Source: Helichrysum umbraculigerum (taxonomy: Eukaryota > Streptophyta > Magnoliopsida > Asterales > Asteraceae). Taken from it: DNA of 64,000 nt. The stretch is taken from NCBI GenBank assembly GCA_949592205.1, contig CATIUR010000003.1, positions 145,491,259-145,555,258 on the forward strand, given 5' to 3'. This document shows, piece by piece, positions 57,366 through 64,000 of the stretch (position 1 is its first letter; each line of letters begins with the position of its first letter). Made by a program: the position numbers and the translations under genes. The notes beneath the pieces are model-generated. The model was not told the origin of the DNA and did no database searches. It worked only from the letters and a program-made list of their open reading frames with translations.

Positions 57366-58306
57366 GTTGTTTACACGCGGCGAATTTATATTTTATAAAA
57401 AAGGTACGGTATGATCTTGTAATTAGTTAGAGAGTGACTTATAGGAGTAGTGTTGTAAGCAAATTAGAAGCACAGCGAAACATGACTACATTTTATGATT
57501 ATGTATCGGCTGTCAATATCATTTCCCATAATTTATACTATATTAGAATATATTTTGACATGTTTAGCTAAAAATTTAAAATGATGTATAAAAGAAGTAA
57601 GTTTTTTTTAGCTTTTTTCCATCTAAGATAATATTCCCGATTTAACAAGATTTACATTTGAAACATGAAAGAAAGCGTTGTTAGTGCCTTAGTGGTTACA
57701 AGTTTGGTGACACAAATTGTAATGGAAATTATTTATATTTAGCAAGTATATAATAGACTAATAGTAGTATTGTTCAAGGCATAGTAGTATATATAGAAGG
57801 AAATCAAATTTTAGCATGTTTGGCAAACCATTAAGGTTATACACGTATACCTGATAAGCTTGATTTTTTATCTACCTAAAGTAGCATGGGAGTTGCACAA
57901 ATCCACAATATTAAGTGACTTTACATAAAAATTGATATATAAGAAAGGAAAAAAAGTTAAAAGTTGGGAAAATGTTGAAATGGGAGCCCAAAGGATGGAA
58001 CTTGGGCCTGGCAATTGCTTGCAGAGTGGCAGAGTGCAGACCATAAACTTAATTCAAATTGAAAGATTATGAAGTATTGAAGTTAGATGTGTTTTTTCAT
58101 GCTTTCATTGTTCATATATCAATATCAGTCTTTCAATTTGGTTTCGTTAATTTTGATAGAAGAAAACGAGCAAGAAAAAAAGAAGAAGTATACAACGGTC
58201 AAGACTCATGACATAAAGGGGTAGATGTCATTCATATAAATCATAAAATGAGGGCATACATAATTTTCTTCTTGTTTTTGGTTTGACTAGAAACACGAAA
58301 GTTTTG
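57366..58306. other. Intergenic between the early nodulin-like and MATE genes
   Basis: No gene. It holds the promoter of the minus-strand early nodulin-like gene and the 3' UTR of the MATE gene. Confidence 0.6.
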
Positions 58307-61300
58307 TCAAACAAGAATTGTGTTATTTAAATTGTTGCTGCCATTGAGTTCTATTCGCGTCCACTTGTTGAGATACACGAGTAGTAGAAGGCTACCAGTT
58401 TGGCACGAGAGCCCGCAAATTAAGCCAATCCACAACCCCTACAATCATACACTCAGAATATGATGTTAGTCATGTACATGGCCAAGCAAAACAGTATCTT
58501 CTTTATTATTATGCAATAAAATGTCACCTTTGCGTATAGTTTCAGTAGGAAAGCAAGAGCAACTGCAACCGGCATGCCAATGAGATAAAACATTGCTAAG
58601 TTGATGTACACAGCCAAATGTTGCCAACCGGACCCCCTTGCCACCCCTGCAAAATTACAATCCAATTATCTCACATTTTAGTGGGAAAAAATATATATTT
58701 AGGTAGCTATTCTACCCATCTACTTATGATACGATATGGGTGTAGTGGATATCAAACTGGTCAAAGCACTTCATTTTGCTAAAAGGGGAAACGAGTCAAA
58801 GGGGCTGAAAACCACCCAAAGTCTATTTGGATTAATATTGTCATAATATCGTGTCTCTAATCACAATAAACACCTTGATTATTCAAAACTAATATGTTGA
58901 AATATGGACAGAAAAAGTGTTTGCCGGGCAACCCAGACTGGTCCGGCCCATTTCCGCATGTACTCAAAATGACCCGTTACTGAACCCACCCAAAACCCCC
59001 AACCTGTAAGAAACATGTAGCGATTTAGGATATTCACAAACCTGATAAGACACCTTGGATAGAATCAAGAATGATTGAGATCATTAGCAGGGGTGTCATG
59101 GAAGCGTAATTGTTTATGATCACAGGGCTGTCACTGAAGAAACCAGCCCAGATATCGTGACCGAACCCCAGAGCTAAAACCACAGCAAGCGCAAGGATGA
59201 CAGACAGCTTTAGAGTCACACCCATGGCATGTTTAGCTCTATCGATATTATTAGCTCCCAGCTCATTTGACACACGTGTGCTGTTAAGGTCATAATGTGT
59301 TAGATACGATCAAGTTCACATTCATAATGTTTCTCTCTATCTGTAATGATGTAAGATAGCTGTATCTAACCTTGCAGCAGCACTGAGCCCATACGTAAAC
59401 ATGTAGGCGATTGCTTCTGTATTTACACTAACATATAACAGTTGCATTAGGTGAATACAGAGATATGTAGATAATTATATATTAAGTATAACCAATATAA
59501 TTAACAATCAAGACATCTTACCACATTGCTATCAAGGAAGTTGTTATTTCTGAATTTGGCAAAACTCCTGCTAATAACACAAGTAACTCAAAAGCCCAAT
59601 ATTCTAAGCTGCAAAATATGCAATAGAAAAAACAAAAAGGTGTCAACTTTGATCCAACTGATTCACATATGTTTTAAAACTTCAATAAAACAAAAAAAAT
59701 CACCAACCAAACCATAGCAGCCGAAGGAAGAGCGAGCTTTAAACTAACAAAAACATGATCGAAAGACTCCAATGAAAAACCTTGCCATGTTTCCTTAAAC
59801 TTTTGGGTAAATAGCACGTATCCTGCTAGCATAAGTACTGAAATCCATAATGAGATTGAAACAGCCAAAGGGGCTCCAATGAAAGCTAAAGGAGTACAAT
59901 ATACAAGTACATAAGTTATTCCAATATGGAGGATTAACGGGATGAGTGAACACAATACTAAAGGGGATACAATGGACTGTGTTTGGAGGAATCTCAATAT
60001 GTTATGTAAAAGCCCGTACGCGAATAGCCCTGGTATAAGGTACTTAATGTAGAGAGCAGCCATTTTGGAGATTTGGGGATCTTGTTGAAGTAGAATGAGG
60101 ATAGGTTCGGTAAAAAACCAGAGAATTGAGATGAGGATCGAAAAGAAAATGGAAATTGAACATGATGCTTGTAAATATATTCCCAACATTTTGTAAAGCT
60201 TTGCTCCAAATCCTTGACCACATAATGTCTCCAGGGAGCCACTTAACCCAACCTGATCAAAGAAAGCGTAATGAATTTCACATGTTGTATTTTATAGTTT
60301 TGGATTTGCTTCATTTTTTTTTACTTGGAGCATTTTTATGTTAATAAGTGATATAATGGTATCTACTGTGACAAGGTAATAACGGGTGTATCATATTTGT
60401 TCCAATGGTACATACAATTCTGCAACATGACACGTGACAGTATCATATTCGTTCCTACACATTTCGCAATATGATGTTTTACCCAAACTCTATAAATCGG
60501 TTACAGCAACTCTGATGATCAGTTTCAAAACGCTCATTCGAAAACATACTCAGATTCAAATTACATGGCATTTGTTAACTTCTCAAACCATTATATATAA
60601 AAAAAGGTTAATTGGAGGGAACCTTTAACCCCGGATCCGTAGATCCACGGAGCCCCACCCGCAAGAGGCAACCCGTCCGGCTAAACACCTGGCCCCATAT
60701 ATATACTAGGCTTTTCATTGCAAACAGGCTGTCAGTCCATAAAAAAGAAAAAAGAAAGAAAAAAAAAAGACTGTACTTCATAATATAGCTCATTTCGGGC
60801 AAAATTAAACTTAAGAATGATAAGTAGTAGTGTTTAGCAAGAAGTCAAAACGTAGAACGGTTCAAAAAGTCAAATGAGTTTTCTCTACATGTTTATTATT
60901 TTTTATATCTGTAAAGACATAGGAGTAGTATGTATCTATTTTATTTATATAATAATATATAAGAAAAGGTTAATTTCACTAGATGTTTGTAATCTGTAAA
61001 GTTTTCATAGTGCAATCTTATCCCTATCTCTTTGTTGTTATTCACAGGACAAAGATGAAGCGAATAAAACTTCAGTTGTATGCAAGTAGACAAATTGCTA
61101 TATGTCAAGTGTAAAATCAAGTATAAAAATCACCCACGTCTCCCACAATTCCATATATCAACAAACATCATAAAAACAGATATTAATTTTCAGGCTAATA
61201 AGACCATCTTTACTAACAACCCAAAAATTTAAGAGTTATCTGAAGCTAGTACTTGAACATATTGACTCTATAAGCTAGTTTTCTACTTTTACTGACGGCG

Positions 61301-62016
61301 GAGCCATGTAGGAGGTATGGGTAACAGTTGACATGGGTCCATTCGCTATATGTATTGTAAATTTCTTATGAAAAATAGCAATTTTAGTTGCAATTAATAT
61401 CTGTTTGTGCTACGTGTTTACAAAATTAGGATATCAATGATACGGGTTCATCAGCCACTGCTTTCAGTTGTATACATGCAAGCTTCTTTATACTTTCACC
61501 TTGTTAAATGCAAAAATTGGTAGTCCTTAAATTAGTTTTAAAACATGACCAAGTATAGAGAAGTAAAAGAATCAATTTGACATAGTACAGTTAGCATTAG
61601 TCAATTACTGTATAATGCTAGCTTTTTTCAGCTAAAAAGGACCACCACACATAAATAGGATGCCATGTGACGCATCAGATGTCACATTTATGGCTAGCTA
61701 GATTAGATTTAACATTTAAGTCCAGGCAACAAAAACTAACCATGAATGAAAGTCCGGTGACCGTGGCCCAAGAATTGGCGAGGTTAGAAGCGGCGAGCTC
61801 AACTTCTCCAAGGTGGCCCGCGAACATGACGGATACTAATGGTATCATATAATAAGCAACATTTGTTATGATCATAGGTAGTGAAAATAGAATCTGGTCT
61901 TTAGCCTCTTCCCAATCCAACACTTTCTTCCACCACCACATGAAACTACCATCACTGCTACCGGTACCACCGCCATCGGCCGCCTTGGCTATCAATGGAG
62001 TTGTGGTTTTGGACAT
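58307..62016 (-). CDS. MATE efflux transporter (DETOXIFICATION/DTX family)
   Basis: Seven exons on the minus strand: 62016-61741, 60252-59708, 59608-59522, 59427-59371, 59280-59042, 58646-58528, 58438-58307. They total 1455 nt (484 residues), all GT-AG and in frame, within the usual 450-550 length. MATE carriers export organic cations, alkaloids or flavonoids by H+ or Na+ antiport at the plasma membrane or tonoplast. Family landmarks are FAGHLGEVELAASNLANS, GSLETLCGQGFGAKLYKMLG, LPSAAMVCLEYWAFE, VNTEAIAYMFTYGLSAAAS followed by TRVSNELGA, and GWQHLAVYINLAMFY. The N-terminus is a short Gly/Ser-rich tail (MSKTTTPLIAKAADGGGTG). Intron 1 is ~1.5 kb. The C-terminal tail after the last membrane segment is short (TRIELNGSNNLNNTILV). 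Substrate cannot be told from sequence. Confidence 0.95.
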
Positions 62017-62075
62017 CGAAATAGAAAAGGGTTGATAGAAGCTAGGAAATACGTCTCAATGTCTCATAGAGACAT

Positions 62076-62077
<2 letters not shown>

Positions 62078-62127
<50 letters not shown>
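62078..62127. repeat. TA dinucleotide microsatellite upstream of the MATE gene
   Basis: About 50 bp of (TA)n, 60-110 bp upstream of the MATE start codon on the minus strand, so within its probable 5' UTR or core promoter. Confidence 0.9.
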
Positions 62128-62131
<4 letters not shown>

Positions 62132-63238
62132 TAAAGTTGTCCAAAGCTACTTTATTTACTTACCTCCACTATGAATTTATAGTACTTAATTTAATAAAAA
62201 TATGTAAGTCCTCATTCTCTTATGTAATGTACCAATTAAATAAGGAAGATGATATTTCCACCGTCAATTTTGATATATACATTATGAATGTGCATTACAG
62301 AGTTATACCATATATATAAATAATGCATGTTAACGATGGATTCATAAAAAATGGAGGTGGATTCATCACCACCCATTAAATAATGTGTATCTCATCTCAT
62401 CAATGATTAATCACTTCTGTATTTTATTAATATGATTTACCGCCCATTTTGTCTTCTCTTCGATCTTTCTGAATTTTATATTTACTAATTGTTAAATGGG
62501 AAAGACAAAGCGACATTAATATTAATACACTAATAATTAATTTTAGTAGGTTAATTAAATGAACATCAAGTCAAACATGCATATAGCAAATGTTTTTAGC
62601 TGAACTATATGTGCAAACATACGATTAATGATCTAGTAGTATGTTTTAAATTACGATCTTGAATACTTAGAGATACAAATTCAAACTCTAATCGGCCTTA
62701 TAGTTCCATGAACAGAGATATGATCCAGGTCGTGAGGGTATAGTAAAAAAAATAATTTTCTAGTTGTTTAGAAATGACAAATTTTTGTATATAAAAACTG
62801 AAGCTCTTATACGTTAAATATTCGTCGACATCAAATTCATATATTGTCTACTTGTCTAGTAAGAGAGGTCTAAATATATATACCCTAAAGGTTCCATAAT
62901 AGCTGCATGAACAGAGATTTTGTGCAAAACTGATCGAGCTGCAAAAGGTGAGGAGACAAGTGATATATGGATCATATATATAGAATTATAGATCATATGT
63001 CATGAATATCAAATCTAACATGTTATCCAGAAAATGTATGTAGAATGATATAATAATAAGTTGCATAAATAAACATTATCTAGTGACATCATAAATGATG
63101 AAATTTCAGATAGATAGCCTGATAAAGGGAGATTTGCCAACTTCATTGTATAAAATAGAAATTACAAAGATGAATTACAAACACATATACTTTGACAAAT
63201 ACAAAAGAAGACAAGACAATCTTCATTCAGTTTTCTTC
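62128..63238. other. Intergenic, upstream of the MATE gene
   Basis: AT-rich, with no gene recognised apart from the small ORF at 63239-63319. The plus-strand frame 63095-63337 overlaps that small ORF in antisense and looks like a shadow. Confidence 0.5.
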
Positions 63239-63319
63239 TCATCCATGGCTTCTTTTCCCCTGTTTAGGCTTCAGAAAGTAGAAGCAAGAACAGCAAGGAC
63301 ATTGATACAAGAACTTCAT
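63239..63319 (-). CDS. Candidate small Cys-rich peptide (26 residues)
   Basis: An ATG at 63319-63317 opens a 26-codon frame ending TGA at 63241-63239. The peptide begins MKFLYQCPCCSCFYF and ends LKPKQGKRSHG: four cysteines within six residues in an aromatic/hydrophobic context, then a basic tail. From memory, short plant peptides with a CCSCFxFxKPKxGK pattern exist in several genomes and are annotated as unknown proteins, so this may be a conserved micropeptide gene. There is no signal peptide in the usual sense; a CxCCxC cluster could bind metal or be S-acylated to anchor it to membranes. It is below normal gene-calling length. Confidence 0.5.
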   Translation of the reverse strand: MKFLYQCPCCSCFYFLKPKQGKRSHG

Positions 63320-64000
63320 TTCGGAAAATTTCTCTAATGCTCAATTTTTCAGATGATGGACATTCTATATGCTTCAAAAGCGGGGTTTTTTAAGCTTTTA
63401 TTCTCCCTTTTTCTACAAAAAATGTGTCGTTTTCATCATACTCGATTGTAACTGATGATACGTAGATGCACATATTTGGGTTACGGGTCATGATCACCGA
63501 ATACCTAAACGTGTTTATGCTCGTACCACTCATGAAATTAGAGATATATTGTTAGGACGAATATGGGATGAAAGGGGTTTCTTGTCTCGGGTGGCGATTA
63601 CCATTTCGGTAACTCACATCACACTTAAATGTAATCGGTTTTACGCCACTATCTCCATAGTTGGAGCCGAGTTAGTATATGTATGAGAATGATATCGAGG
63701 GGATCTTTTAACTAGCTAGAGTAACTCTAAACGACATCAAGATTTTATTGCAAGGAGTCTGAAGAGATGTTTTAAGGAGTAGTGTTGGACTTAATGAGAT
63801 CCATGTTCATGTGTAGAATGGCTGATCCTTAAGGTTCAGAAGGATGTATTATATATAGGCAAAGTGTTATAGATTGCTAGTAACTGAATGGAGAGTTAAG
63901 CATGCATACGTTCCATGAATTGCTACTCAAACACAATTGGTGTGGTGGTGATGTAGGTGGCATGAGTGTGCAGCAGGAGTGTGTAGCAAAAGTGTGCAAT
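63320..64000. other. Right edge, no recognised gene
   Basis: No long ORF. If the micropeptide gene is real, its promoter and 5' UTR lie here. Confidence 0.5.

Overview
The window is plant nuclear DNA, most likely from a eudicot. Genes are intron-rich and split by long AT-rich introns, the products are plant-specific (RALF peptide, early nodulin-like arabinogalactan protein, DTX/MATE transporter, bifunctional-type methionine-salvage enzyme), and about half of the sequence is nested LTR retrotransposons. The general look of the repeats suggests an asterid such as a member of the Asteraceae, but that is an impression and not a proof.

Layout. 1-4232 is the 3' part of a Ty3-type element (element A): a gag end with CCHC knuckles, no pol, and a 3.1 kb 3' LTR. 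4233-9226 has no gene I recognise. A foldback MITE lies at 9227-9512. 10165-13235 (minus strand) is a DEP1-type methionine-salvage gene: the enolase-phosphatase half is intact in seven exons, the dehydratase half is broken and partly missing. A cluster of small MITEs follows (13309-14352).

14638-43254 is a four-layer nest that can be taken apart by target-site duplications (TSDs). A minus-strand solo LTR (E, TSD cataa) was hit by a gag-only plus-strand element (B, TSD attta). The 3' LTR of B was hit by an Athila/Tat-like element with a tRNA-Asp type primer site (D, TSD gaccc/gacca). The interior of D was hit by a young, non-coding minus-strand element (C, TSD ccaaa). A second solo LTR (F, TSD gaaac) sits at 43273-45018. 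No reverse transcriptase, integrase or protease is visible in any of them.

45796-64000 is gene-bearing. It holds a 12-exon DnaJ-type zinc-finger protein gene (plus, 45796-50260), a RALF prepropeptide (minus, 50812-51168), two hAT-like non-autonomous transposons with 8-bp TSDs, a Harbinger-type MITE, an early nodulin-like/AGP gene (minus, 56328-57272), a seven-exon MATE transporter (minus, 58307-62016), and a candidate 26-residue Cys-rich peptide gene (minus, 63239-63319).

The most interesting pattern is inside the LTRs. Families A, B, C, E and F each carry a matching splice-site layout: a GTAAG/GTATG-type donor, an acceptor, a 53-60 nt mini-exon, a GGTGAGT donor, a branch-point-like element and a CAG|GTT acceptor. 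D has a simpler donor/acceptor pair. This predicts a spliced leader encoded within the LTR. Each family also carries its own set of short GC-rich palindromes.
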